Of a stretch of DNA of 7,847 nt, positions 1-7,247 are shown piece by piece. The stretch covers positions 1-7,847 of the forward strand of contig JAURGL010000078.1 in the NCBI GenBank assembly GCA_030833825.1, read 5' to 3'. The position numbers and the translations under genes were made by a program. The DNA comes from Vulcanococcus sp. SFB_649D_100_25 (GTDB lineage Bacteria > Cyanobacteriota > Cyanobacteriia > PCC-6307 > Cyanobiaceae). Position 1 is the first letter of the stretch; every line of letters begins with the position of its first letter. The notes below the pieces were generated by a model. That model was not told where the DNA came from. It saw nothing but the letters and a program-made list of their open reading frames with translations, and made no database searches.

Positions 1-206
1 GGATTCGAGGCCCTAAGGCCACGCACAACCCTTGGAATGCCATCGGCCTGGAATGGTTGTTGCCTTCCCCTCCCCCGGAGGACAACTTTGGTGAGGAGGT
101 GCCAACGGTGATCAGTCGCCCCTACGGCTACGGATCAGGCCAGCCCCTGGTGGAACACCAGGACGAGATCGAACGCAGGCTTGCGCTGCAGGAGGCCGCC
201 GCATGA
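1..206 (+). CDS. ctaD: Cytochrome c oxidase subunit I, C-terminal end (partial)
   Basis: This is the last 67 codons of an aa3-type oxidase subunit I, the haem-copper subunit that reduces oxygen in cyanobacterial membranes. The 5' part lies outside the window; the first complete codon is at position 3. The visible tail has the typical post-helix-12 signature of the family: an Asn-Pro-Trp, then Leu-Glu-Trp, then a Ser-Pro-Pro-Pro run followed by Asn-Phe (about 33-96). After this comes a hydrophilic extension ending in Glu/Arg/Ala-rich sequence. No haem or copper ligands fall in this piece. The TGA stop at 204-206 overlaps the ATG of ctaE by four bases, which implies translational coupling, and the order ctaD-ctaE is the usual one for cyanobacterial oxidases. 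The identification rests on the tail motif plus the neighbour, so the gene is secure but its subtype is not. Confidence 0.9.
   Translation, partial: IRGPKATHNPWNAIGLEWLLPSPPPEDNFGEEVPTVISRPYGYGSGQPLVEHQDEIERRLALQEAAA
190..195 (+). promoter_or_regulatory. Ribosome binding site of ctaE
   Basis: A perfect AGGAGG lies inside the end of ctaD, seven bases before the ATG at 203. It supports that start and independent initiation on top of ATGA coupling. Confidence 0.7.
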
Positions 207-796
207 CCAGCACCACACTGCAACAACCTGGGACTCCCGCTGAGCACGAAGCCCATCCCAAGCACAACCTCACCGGGTTCATCATCTTTCTGTGCTCGGA
301 AAGCGTGATTTTCCTGGCCTTCTTCAGTGGCTATGCCCTGTTGAAGACCTCTGCTCTCAATTGGCTGCCAAATGGCGTTGAGGGGTTGGAGTGGCGGATG
401 CCGTTGATCAACACCGTCGTGCTGGTCTCCAGCTCCGGCACCATCGCTCTGGCGGAGCACTTCAAGAACCGCGAGAACATGGCGCTGTTCCGAGGGTTCT
501 GGTTGATGAGCATGGCCATGGGGGCCTACTTCCTCTATGGCCAGGCGGTGGAGTGGAGCGGTTTGCAGTTCGGTTTCACTTCGGGGACTTTTGGAGGCAC
601 CTTCTATCTGCTTACCGGTTTCCATGGCTTGCATGTGGCCACCGGCATCCTGTTGATGGGGCTGATGCTGATCAAATCCTTCATCCCCGGCAATTACAAA
701 GGCGGCGAACAGGGTGTGCAGGCCACCTCACTGTTCTGGCATTTCGTGGATGTGATCTGGATCATCCTCTTTCTGCTGATCTACGTGTGGCAATAG
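203..796 (+). CDS. ctaE: Cytochrome c oxidase subunit III
   Basis: This 197-residue integral membrane protein is subunit III of the aa3-type oxidase; it stabilises subunit I and its proton uptake and carries no redox centre. Five hydrophobic segments are visible at about residues 23-47, 67-84, 94-116, 133-157 and 178-196. This is the short five-helix form common in bacteria, against seven helices in the mitochondrial protein. Family hallmarks are the conserved Glu33 within the first helix (Ser-Glu-Ser), the Gly-Phe-His-Gly-Leu-His segment (His141, His144) and the terminal Trp-His-Phe-Val-Asp helix (179-183). The ATG at 203 is chosen because of the AGGAGG upstream and the four-base overlap with ctaD. 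The gene is followed after ten bases by a GMC flavoprotein gene, so the oxidase transcript probably continues. Cyanobacteria often carry two such oxidases (a main one and the alternative ARTO). The Pro-Gly-Asn-Tyr loop and ending resemble the ARTO type from memory, but subunit II, which would decide it, is not in view. Confidence 0.95.
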   Translation: MTSTTLQQPGTPAEHEAHPKHNLTGFIIFLCSESVIFLAFFSGYALLKTSALNWLPNGVEGLEWRMPLINTVVLVSSSGTIALAEHFKNRENMALFRGFWLMSMAMGAYFLYGQAVEWSGLQFGFTSGTFGGTFYLLTGFHGLHVATGILLMGLMLIKSFIPGNYKGGEQGVQATSLFWHFVDVIWIILFLLIYVWQ

Positions 797-800
797 GAGG
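795..800 (+). promoter_or_regulatory. Ribosome binding site of GMC1
   Basis: An AGGAGG that overlaps the stop codon of ctaE sits six bases before the ATG at 807. It fixes the start of the GMC1 gene and, since there is no room for a separate promoter, ties its expression to the oxidase transcript. Confidence 0.75.
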
Positions 801-806
801 TTCACC

Positions 807-2321
807 ATGATCATCGATGACATCCATTACGACGTAATCGTCATCGGTAGCGGTGCCGCTGGGGGCACGCTTGCCGGTCAGCTTTCACGCTCCGGCAAGC
901 GTGTGCTGCTGCTCGAGCGTGGTGGCGCGATGCCGTTGGCCGATCAGAACGTGGCCGATGTGGATCTGTTCCGAAAGGATCGCTACCACCCCGGTGAGCA
1001 ATGGTTCGGCACTGATGGCGATCCCTTCTCTCCTCAAACCATTTATGCGCTCGGAGGCAACACCAAGATCTGGGGTGGCGTGCTGGAGCGGATGCGCGAG
1101 AAGGAGTTTGCGGGTGTTCAGCTTCAGCAAGGGGCAGCCCCGTCCTGGGAGCTGAGCTACGACCAGTTCGCTCCCTTCTACGACCGCGCTGAGCAGCTCT
1201 ATCGGGTACACGGTGAACAGGGTGTCGATCCCACTGAGCCTGCGCGTCAGGCCGGGTTCCCCTATGGACCTAAGCCGATTGAACCCTTCATGAAGGAACT
1301 GCGCTTGTCGCTGGAGCGGCAGGGCGTTCATCCTTACCACTTGCCCCAGAGCTGGTCGGAGTCAGCCCTCGATCCCACGGGCGATGCCGAACTGTTTGGT
1401 GTCGATCCGGCCCGCGCCCAGGCCACGGTGCAGGTGCGCGAACGCGCCCGCGTCTGCCGACTGCACGTCAACCCGTCGGGCACTGAAGTGCGTGGGGTTG
1501 AGGCGGAGATTGACGGGCAATCCTGGTTGTTCGCCGCCCATGTGGTGGTCTTGGCCGCCGGGGCGATCAACAGCGCCGAGATCCTGCTGCGATCAGCCAC
1601 CGAGCATCACAGCCGCGGCTTGGCCAATGGATCCGATCAGGTGGGCCGCAACCTGATGAAGCCACAGCTCACCTCGATCATTCAGCTCGCTGCTGAACCC
1701 AACTCCGGGCGCTATGGGCGCAGTCTCGGCGTCAACGACTACTACTGGGGTGATCAGAACGTGAGCTTCCCGCTGGGTTCGATTGCGACGGGCGGTGGCG
1801 TGCTGCAGGACGCCTTGTTTGCGGAATCACCACCGGTGCTGTCGCTTGTGACCAAGTTGATGCCGAATTTCGGTCTGGAGCAACTGGCGGCGCGTTCGGT
1901 GGTCTGGTGGGCGATGAGCGCTGTTCTCCCCGATCCCCACAACCGGGTGACCCTGCGGGGCAATCATCTTCAGATCCACTACCTCCCCAACAACCGGGAG
2001 GCCCATGACCGCCTTGTGTATCGCTGGATCGACACCCTGAAGTTGGTGGAAAGTGATCCCGAGTGCCATGTGGTGAAGCCGGCGCCCACCCATCCCCGCG
2101 GTGAAGCTCCGCTCACCGTGATGGGCAGTGTTTGCGGCACTTGCCGCATGGGATCGAACCCCGCCACCTCTGTGGTGGATCTCAACGGCCGCTCCCACGA
2201 GCTCACCAACCTCTACATCGCCGATGCCAGCGTGTTCCCCAGCTGCCCGGGCATTGGCATTGGCCTCACGGTGATCGCCAATGCGTTGCGCGTGGGCGAT
2301 CAGGTGCTGCAAGCCCTATGA
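807..2321 (+). CDS. GMC-family FAD oxidoreductase, divergent active site (GMC1)
   Basis: This 504-residue protein has the full glucose-methanol-choline (GMC) oxidoreductase fold. The N-terminal Rossmann motif is Gly14-Ser-Gly16-x-x-Gly19, with Glu37 at the end of the second strand for the FAD ribose, and a flavin-contacting GGNTKIWGG at 83-91. The C-terminal domain keeps Gly-Thr-Cys-Arg-Met-Gly (444-449), a Val-Val-Asp, and an Asp-Ala-Ser-Val-Phe-Pro. GMC enzymes normally oxidise an alcohol or sugar with a His plus a His/Asn. Here the first is Ser441 and the second aligns to Gly484, while the paralog GMC2 has His466 and Asn509. A Thr-Glu-Asp of GMC2 (398-400) is Ser-Ala-Val here (371-373), and the Cys-rich segment of GMC2 is missing near residues 182-195. 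FAD binding is likely; ordinary dehydrogenase activity is doubtful. There is no signal peptide. The reading frame is intact with no sign of decay, so a selected non-standard role, for example as a partner of GMC2, is likelier than a pseudogene. The substrate is unknown. Confidence 0.9.
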   Translation: MIIDDIHYDVIVIGSGAAGGTLAGQLSRSGKRVLLLERGGAMPLADQNVADVDLFRKDRYHPGEQWFGTDGDPFSPQTIYALGGNTKIWGGVLERMREKEFAGVQLQQGAAPSWELSYDQFAPFYDRAEQLYRVHGEQGVDPTEPARQAGFPYGPKPIEPFMKELRLSLERQGVHPYHLPQSWSESALDPTGDAELFGVDPARAQATVQVRERARVCRLHVNPSGTEVRGVEAEIDGQSWLFAAHVVVLAAGAINSAEILLRSATEHHSRGLANGSDQVGRNLMKPQLTSIIQLAAEPNSGRYGRSLGVNDYYWGDQNVSFPLGSIATGGGVLQDALFAESPPVLSLVTKLMPNFGLEQLAARSVVWWAMSAVLPDPHNRVTLRGNHLQIHYLPNNREAHDRLVYRWIDTLKLVESDPECHVVKPAPTHPRGEAPLTVMGSVCGTCRMGSNPATSVVDLNGRSHELTNLYIADASVFPSCPGIGIGLTVIANALRVGDQVLQAL

Positions 2322-5008
2322 GCACTCCCCGCGGCTCATCCCCAGAAGGATCCGAACTGCGCCGGATGGCCGAGCGCGATCGCGAAGGCGTTCGCTGGGA
2401 TCTTTGGGGTAGCTATTTGCCGGAGCGTCAGTGGGGCACGGTCCGTGAGGACTATTCCGCTGATGGCAATGCCTGGAACTCCTTCCCCCATGACCATGCC
2501 CGCTCGCGGGTCTATCGCTGGGGTGAGGACGGTCTGCTGGGCATCTGCGATAACCAGTGCCGGCTCTGTTTTTCAGTGGCCCTCTGGAACGGTGAAGACC
2601 CGATCCTGAAGGAACGCCCCTTTGGCCTTGCCAATGAAGAGGGCAACCACGGCGAGGACATCAAGGACTACTACTTCCACATCGCCAATACCCCCACCCA
2701 CAGCTTCATGCGTGGGCTTTACAAGTATCCGCAGCAGCGTTTTCCCTACGAGCAACTGCTGGAGGAGAACCGGCGCCGGGGCCGTGATGAGCCCGAATAT
2801 GAGTTGGTCGACACCGGCATCTTTGATCAGAGCCGCTACTTCGACGTGTTCATCGAATACGCCAAAGCTGGCCCCGATGACATCGCCATTCGTATCCGCG
2901 CCATTAACCGAGGCCCTGATCCCGCTCCGCTCACACTCCTGCCCACCCTCTGGTTACGCAACACCTGGAGCTGGGGCTATCCCGATGAGCAGGAACATCC
3001 GATGCAGCTCGATGGGGATGCTGTTCAGGCCAGCGTCGGTGGAGGGCTTGGCCGCTACCAGTTGATCTGCCACGAGCAGGGCGATTGGCTGTTCACCGAC
3101 AACGAGACCAACACGCAGCGTCTCTTCCAGGAGCCCAATCAGCGTCCCTTCCAAAAGGATGGATTTCACCGCTACCTGATCAACGGCGAGCAGGCGGCGG
3201 TTAACTCCGCCCAGCGCGGCACCAAGGTGGCCCGGCATCTGCAGCGAACGCTGCAACCCGGAGAGGAGTGGCAGGTGGATCTGCGCCTCAGCGGGCCTGC
3301 TAGTTCCGCTCAGGCGCTGGCCTCAAGCGACGGCGTGGATCTGCTGTTCCGGGCACGTGAACAGGAATGGCGTGAGTTCTTTGAGAGCCGTGTTCCCAAC
3401 CTCAATGAGGAAGATCGCCTGATTCACAGCAGCGCTGCTGCGGGCCTGCTGTGGTGCAAGAAGTACTACGGCTGGAGTGTGCAGCGCTGGCTTGATGGTG
3501 ATCCCACCTCGCCGATCCCGCCGTCTCAGCGATGGAAGACCCAGAACGCATCCTGGCAGCGTCTGCATGCCCACGATGTGATCTCGATGCCGGATGCCTG
3601 GGAATACCCCTACTTCTGCCAGTGGGATCTGATGTTCCACGCGGTGGCCTTCACCGTGTTTGATCCCGCTACGGCGAAACAGCAGTGCATGTTGTTGCGC
3701 TCACCGCATTACACAGCCCCCAATGCCCAGACCCCGGCCTACGAATGGGCGCTCTCGGATCCCAACCCGCCGATCGGAGCCTGGGCGGCGATGCGCGTCT
3801 TCCAGATCGAGCGCAAGAGCACCGAAGAGCCCGATCTTGGCTTCCTTCGGGCTGCTTTACGCAAGCTGATCCTGGAATACGGCTGGTGGGCGAACCGCAA
3901 CGACCGCTCCGGCGACAACGTGTTTGAGGGTGGTTTCCTCGGCCTCGACAACATCGCGGTGTTTGATCGTCGCTTTCCCCTCGCCGATGGCAGTCGCATT
4001 GAGCAGTGCGATGGCACCGCTTGGATGGCTTCTCTGAGCCTGAATCTGCTCAATATCAGCGTCGAGCTCAGCCGCGAGGAGCCTGAATACGCCGACATCT
4101 GTGAGCGCTTCGTCTTCGACTACCTCTCCCTGGCCCTCACGCTCAATACACCGGGTAGTCGGGGCTACGTGAATTGGGATGAGGAGGATGGCTTCTATTA
4201 CGACGTGATCAAACGGCCCGATGGCAGCAGCAGCTTCCTGAAGACCCGTTCGGTGTCAGGTCTGGTGCCATTGCTGGCGGTGGCCAGTTTTGACGTGGAT
4301 ACAGTGAAGCGGCTGCCCGTGCTGGATGTGGTCAGCAGCATGAAATGGCTGCTGCACGAGCGAGCCCGCCCGCAGTGGTTGATCGATAACTTCTCCCAGT
4401 GGCGCAACGACCGGCTGCTGTTTGCTTTGGTGCCGGAGGATCGCCTGCGCCGCATCTGTGAGCGGCTGTTCGATGAGGAGGAGTTCCTCTCCCCCTATGG
4501 CATCCGTGCCCTGTCCAAGGTGTATGCCGACCACCCTTACACCTTCACCGAAGGCAACGACTCTCAGACCCTGGCCTACAGCCCGGCGGACAGTCCGGTG
4601 GCGATGTTTGGCGGTAACTCCAACTGGCGCGGCCCTGTTTGGATGCCGATCAACTTCCTGTTGATTGAGGCCTTGCAGAAATTTGGCCACTATTACGGCG
4701 ATGCGTTCAAGGTGGAGTTCCCCACCCGTTCCGGCAATTGGATCAATCTTTGGGAGGCCTCACTGCTGTTGGAACATCGCCTGGTCAATCTGTTCCGACG
4801 CGGCTCCGATGGCAGGCGGCCCTTCAATGGTGCGGTCGATTTGTTCCAGAACGATCCCCATTGGCGGGATCTGATCCTGTTCAACGAGTATTTCCACGGC
4901 GATCACGGCAGCGGTGTTGGTGCAAGCCATCAAACGGGATGGACGGCGATGGTCTGCAAATTGATCAATCAGCTCAGCCGTTATCCGAGCTCCGCCACAG
5001 GCTCGTGA
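2318..5008 (+). CDS. GH63 / MGH1-like glycoside hydrolase (putative glucosidase)
   Basis: This 896-residue cytoplasmic protein (no signal peptide) resembles the bacterial branch of glycoside hydrolase family 63, the clan of processing alpha-glucosidase I, E. coli YgjK and mannosylglycerate hydrolase. An N-terminal beta-rich region of about 400 residues comes first. An (alpha/alpha)6-barrel region follows, with Gln-Trp-Asp-Leu-Met-Phe-His near 435-441. By eye, the Gly-Leu-Asp-Asn motif gives Asp544 as candidate general acid, and Phe-Asn-Glu-Tyr-Phe near the C-terminus gives Glu857 as candidate base, just before His-Gln-Thr-Gly-Trp-Thr-Ala. A Trp-Arg-Gly-Pro-Val-Trp motif typical of the clan lies between them. 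The start is the ATG at 2318, in an ATGA overlap with GMC1; the frame stays open upstream to 2132 but that stretch is the out-of-frame shadow of GMC1. There is no strong ribosome site, so expression probably depends on coupling. Substrate is unknown; an intracellular glucoside or a glycosylglycerate/glycerol-type compatible solute is a reasonable guess. Confidence 0.88.
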   Translation: MSTPRGSSPEGSELRRMAERDREGVRWDLWGSYLPERQWGTVREDYSADGNAWNSFPHDHARSRVYRWGEDGLLGICDNQCRLCFSVALWNGEDPILKERPFGLANEEGNHGEDIKDYYFHIANTPTHSFMRGLYKYPQQRFPYEQLLEENRRRGRDEPEYELVDTGIFDQSRYFDVFIEYAKAGPDDIAIRIRAINRGPDPAPLTLLPTLWLRNTWSWGYPDEQEHPMQLDGDAVQASVGGGLGRYQLICHEQGDWLFTDNETNTQRLFQEPNQRPFQKDGFHRYLINGEQAAVNSAQRGTKVARHLQRTLQPGEEWQVDLRLSGPASSAQALASSDGVDLLFRAREQEWREFFESRVPNLNEEDRLIHSSAAAGLLWCKKYYGWSVQRWLDGDPTSPIPPSQRWKTQNASWQRLHAHDVISMPDAWEYPYFCQWDLMFHAVAFTVFDPATAKQQCMLLRSPHYTAPNAQTPAYEWALSDPNPPIGAWAAMRVFQIERKSTEEPDLGFLRAALRKLILEYGWWANRNDRSGDNVFEGGFLGLDNIAVFDRRFPLADGSRIEQCDGTAWMASLSLNLLNISVELSREEPEYADICERFVFDYLSLALTLNTPGSRGYVNWDEEDGFYYDVIKRPDGSSSFLKTRSVSGLVPLLAVASFDVDTVKRLPVLDVVSSMKWLLHERARPQWLIDNFSQWRNDRLLFALVPEDRLRRICERLFDEEEFLSPYGIRALSKVYADHPYTFTEGNDSQTLAYSPADSPVAMFGGNSNWRGPVWMPINFLLIEALQKFGHYYGDAFKVEFPTRSGNWINLWEASLLLEHRLVNLFRRGSDGRRPFNGAVDLFQNDPHWRDLILFNEYFHGDHGSGVGASHQTGWTAMVCKLINQLSRYPSSATGS
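2376..2383. repeat. HIP1 octamer
   Basis: The palindrome GCGATCGC, the highly iterated palindrome of many cyanobacterial genomes, occurs here inside the hydrolase gene. It has no gene-specific role that can be seen and serves mainly as a lineage hint. Confidence 0.6.
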
Positions 5009-5065
5009 CAAAGCAAAGCCAGAGTCAGCGCTCGTTTCTAGCTTGCAGGTAGTGATCACGATGCT

Positions 5066-6664
5066 GTGGATCTGCTCCAGTCGCTCGGTCAACTGCAGAA
5101 GCCGGAGACCAGTCACTTTGATCTGATCATCATTGGCAGCGGTGCCGGTGGGGGCACCCTGGCTCGGGTGTTGGCGCCCACAGGTCTGCGGATCCTGATC
5201 CTCGAGCGTGGCGACTGGTTGCCTCAAGAACCGCAGAACTGGGATGCCGATGAGGTGTTTCAGAAAGGCCGCTACCTCAGCAAAGACATCTGGTACGACG
5301 GCAAGGGCAATCCTTTCCAGCCGGGAACCCACTACTTCGTGGGAGGGGCCACGAAGATGTACGGGGCCCATCACTTCAGGCTGCGTCAGCGCGATTTTGA
5401 GGCGCTTGAGCATCACGACGGCATCTCACCGGCCTGGCCCCTGCGTTACAGCGATTTCGAGCCCTGGTATCAGCAGGCCGAGGCGATGTACCACGTGCAC
5501 GGATTGCGCGGTGAGGATCCCACTGATCCCCCCAGCTCCGCTGCATATCCCCATCCGCCGATCTCCCATGAGCCGCGGATTCAGAAGCTGGCGGATGATC
5601 TGCGCAGTGCGGGTTTGCATCCCTTCCATGCCCCCAGTGGAGTGATGCTCGATGAGAGCAACATGCCCTACAGCCGTTGCCGGCGTTGCAACAACTGTGA
5701 TGGCTTCCCCTGTCTGGTGCATGCCAAAGGGGATGCGGAAGTGTGCGGCGTCCGCCCTGCCCTGGCCGCCAGCGCCAATGTGTCGCTGCTGACCCGCGCT
5801 GAGGTGAAGCGCTTGGTCACCGATCCCGCCGGCACCACGGTGACGGGGGTTGAGCTTGTGCGTGATGGCGAAGAGCTGCGCTACTCAGCGGATCTCGTGG
5901 TGGTGAGCTGCGGTGCCGCCAACACCGCCCGTCTGCTGTTGATGTCGGCGAACGACAAGCATCCCCGCGGCCTGGCCAATGGTTCAGATCAGGTGGGCCG
6001 CAACTACATGTTCCACAACAGCAAGGCGGCGGTAGCTCTCTCGCACGAGCCCAATCCCACCATCTTCCAGAAAACGATCTCCATTAACGACTGGTATTTC
6101 GGGGATGCCGACTATGACTACCCCATGGGCAATATTCAGATGACGGGTAAGACCCGTGGGGCGATTATGAAAGGTTACGCGCCGCTGGAAACCTTCCTGA
6201 TGCCCAACTGGTCGATGGACCAGATTGCAGAGCATGCCCTTGACTTTTGGATTACCACAGAAGATCTCCCCGACCCCAACAACCGGGTCACGATTGATTC
6301 AGCGGGGCACATCCACCTCAACTACATGGTGAACAACCAAACCTCAGCCAATCGGCTCTGGGGCCGGCTTCAGGGGGTGCTCGACAAGCTCTATCTCAAG
6401 AAGCATCTGATTGAACGCCAGATCTACATCAAGAACCCGATGGGCATCGCTGCGGTGGGGCACCAGGCCGGCACCTGCCGCTTCGGCACCGATCCCTCCT
6501 CCTCCGTGCTCGATGTGAACTGCAAGGCCCACCAGCTCGACAACCTCTATGTGGTGGATACGAGCTTCTTCCCCAGCATCGGCGCGGTGAACCCTTCGCT
6601 GACCGCCATTGCCAATGCGATTCGCGTCGGCCATCACCTCAAAGAGCGGCTGGCCGTCTCCTGA
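5066..6664 (+). CDS. GMC-family FAD oxidoreductase with intact active site (GMC2)
   Basis: This 532-residue flavoprotein is a paralog of GMC1 with the expected catalytic machinery for oxidising an alcohol or sugar. The FAD motif is Gly24-x-Gly26-x-x-Gly29 with Glu47 closing the second strand; a GGATKMYG flavin loop follows at about 93-100. The C-terminal part has Gly-His466-Gln-Ala-Gly-Thr-Cys-Arg and Asn509-Pro-Ser-Leu-Thr, the family's His/Asn pair. A tight cysteine cluster Cys205-x2-Cys208-x2-Cys211-x4-Cys216 precedes an Ala-Lys-Gly-Asp-Ala-Glu; similar clusters in some GMC dehydrogenases hold iron-sulphur or structural metal, so one may do so here (inference). No signal peptide or Tat motif is visible. 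The start is the GTG at 5066: an in-frame stop at 5039 and the FAD motif at residue 24 leave little choice, and the ATG at 5061 is out of frame. The ribosome site is poor (AGGT, 15 bases upstream). It follows the hydrolase by 57 bases and is probably in the same operon. Acceptor and substrate are unknown. Confidence 0.92.
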   Translation: MDLLQSLGQLQKPETSHFDLIIIGSGAGGGTLARVLAPTGLRILILERGDWLPQEPQNWDADEVFQKGRYLSKDIWYDGKGNPFQPGTHYFVGGATKMYGAHHFRLRQRDFEALEHHDGISPAWPLRYSDFEPWYQQAEAMYHVHGLRGEDPTDPPSSAAYPHPPISHEPRIQKLADDLRSAGLHPFHAPSGVMLDESNMPYSRCRRCNNCDGFPCLVHAKGDAEVCGVRPALAASANVSLLTRAEVKRLVTDPAGTTVTGVELVRDGEELRYSADLVVVSCGAANTARLLLMSANDKHPRGLANGSDQVGRNYMFHNSKAAVALSHEPNPTIFQKTISINDWYFGDADYDYPMGNIQMTGKTRGAIMKGYAPLETFLMPNWSMDQIAEHALDFWITTEDLPDPNNRVTIDSAGHIHLNYMVNNQTSANRLWGRLQGVLDKLYLKKHLIERQIYIKNPMGIAAVGHQAGTCRFGTDPSSSVLDVNCKAHQLDNLYVVDTSFFPSIGAVNPSLTAIANAIRVGHHLKERLAVS

Positions 6665-6690
6665 TGGAGTGGGCCCTGCTGGAGGATCCC

Positions 6691-7191
6691 TCAGACCCCC
6701 AGCCAGATGCGCAGCAGATCCTCAATCAGCAGCGTGTCGAGGGAGAGCATTCCGCCGCCGCAGAAGATCAGCACCAAGCACATCACCACATACATCGCCG
6801 CTTTTTCCCAGCTGGGGGGTTCACCCACGCCCATGGGGCCTGCGTAATCCCCATCGGGAATCAGGTAGGGATCAGCAGCGATGAACGGAAAGCCGCTGCG
6901 GATCTCGAGGACCATGGCGTAGGCCATGGACACCAGAATTGCGAAGGAGGCCAGTGGGGTGAGAAAGCCCACGATCAGGGCAATGCCACCGGCCCACATC
7001 GATCCGGCCGAGAGGAAGCAGAGCCAGGCAGGGGTTTTGAGCATTTGGGCCCAGGTCTGCAGGTTGCGCAGCTTGGGCCAACCGTGACGGATGAAGCAGA
7101 TGCCCATGAACACCCGCAGGCTGAAGAGGGCCGCCTGGGCCAGGGGCGATGGTGCCGCCGGCACCACCAGCTCCACCAGGGCGATGTCCAT
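6691..7191 (-). CDS. DoxX-family membrane protein
   Basis: This 166-residue protein has the four-helix arrangement of the DoxX family: hydrophobic stretches at about residues 17-35, 55-75, 78-97 and 131-149. A Arg-His-Gly-Trp-Pro-Lys-Leu (35-41) right after the first helix matches the family's His-Gly-x-x-Lys-Leu motif. Between helices three and four lies a polar loop rich in Pro, Gly and Asp (about 98-128), longer than in many relatives. DoxX proteins are membrane proteins of mixed function, several linked to quinone, thiol or redox-stress chemistry; nothing here fixes a role. The ATG at 7191 is chosen over a TTG at 7200 in the same frame, although neither has a good ribosome site. It converges with GMC2, leaving 26 bases between stops, and lies 56 bases downstream of the VOC gene on the same strand, so those two may be co-transcribed. 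Confidence 0.85.
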   Translation of the reverse strand: MDIALVELVVPAAPSPLAQAALFSLRVFMGICFIRHGWPKLRNLQTWAQMLKTPAWLCFLSAGSMWAGGIALIVGFLTPLASFAILVSMAYAMVLEIRSGFPFIAADPYLIPDGDYAGPMGVGEPPSWEKAAMYVVMCLVLIFCGGGMLSLDTLLIEDLLRIWLGV

Positions 7192-7247
7192 CGAAGTCAA
7201 CCGTCTGCTCGCAAACTAGACAGTGCGGGCGCTGCTGGCTGTGTTGC

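Noticed and set aside
128..634. Long open frame on the minus strand across ctaD/ctaE.
   Set aside because: It lies antisense to well-supported genes, has biased composition, and matches no family.
2132..2317. In-frame upstream extension of the hydrolase gene.
   Set aside because: It is the out-of-frame shadow of the conserved GMC1 C-terminus, reads as Arg/His/Pro-rich low-complexity sequence, and the ATG at 2318 has a natural ATGA overlap.
5061..5126. Small open frame from ATG 5061 (21 residues).
   Set aside because: No ribosome site, overlaps GMC2 out of frame, and basic/Cys-rich composition without family resemblance.
6679..6694. Near-palindrome between the convergent stops of GMC2 and DoxX, a possible terminator.
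   Set aside because: The stem has a mismatch, the loop is only about two bases, and there is no run of T on either side.
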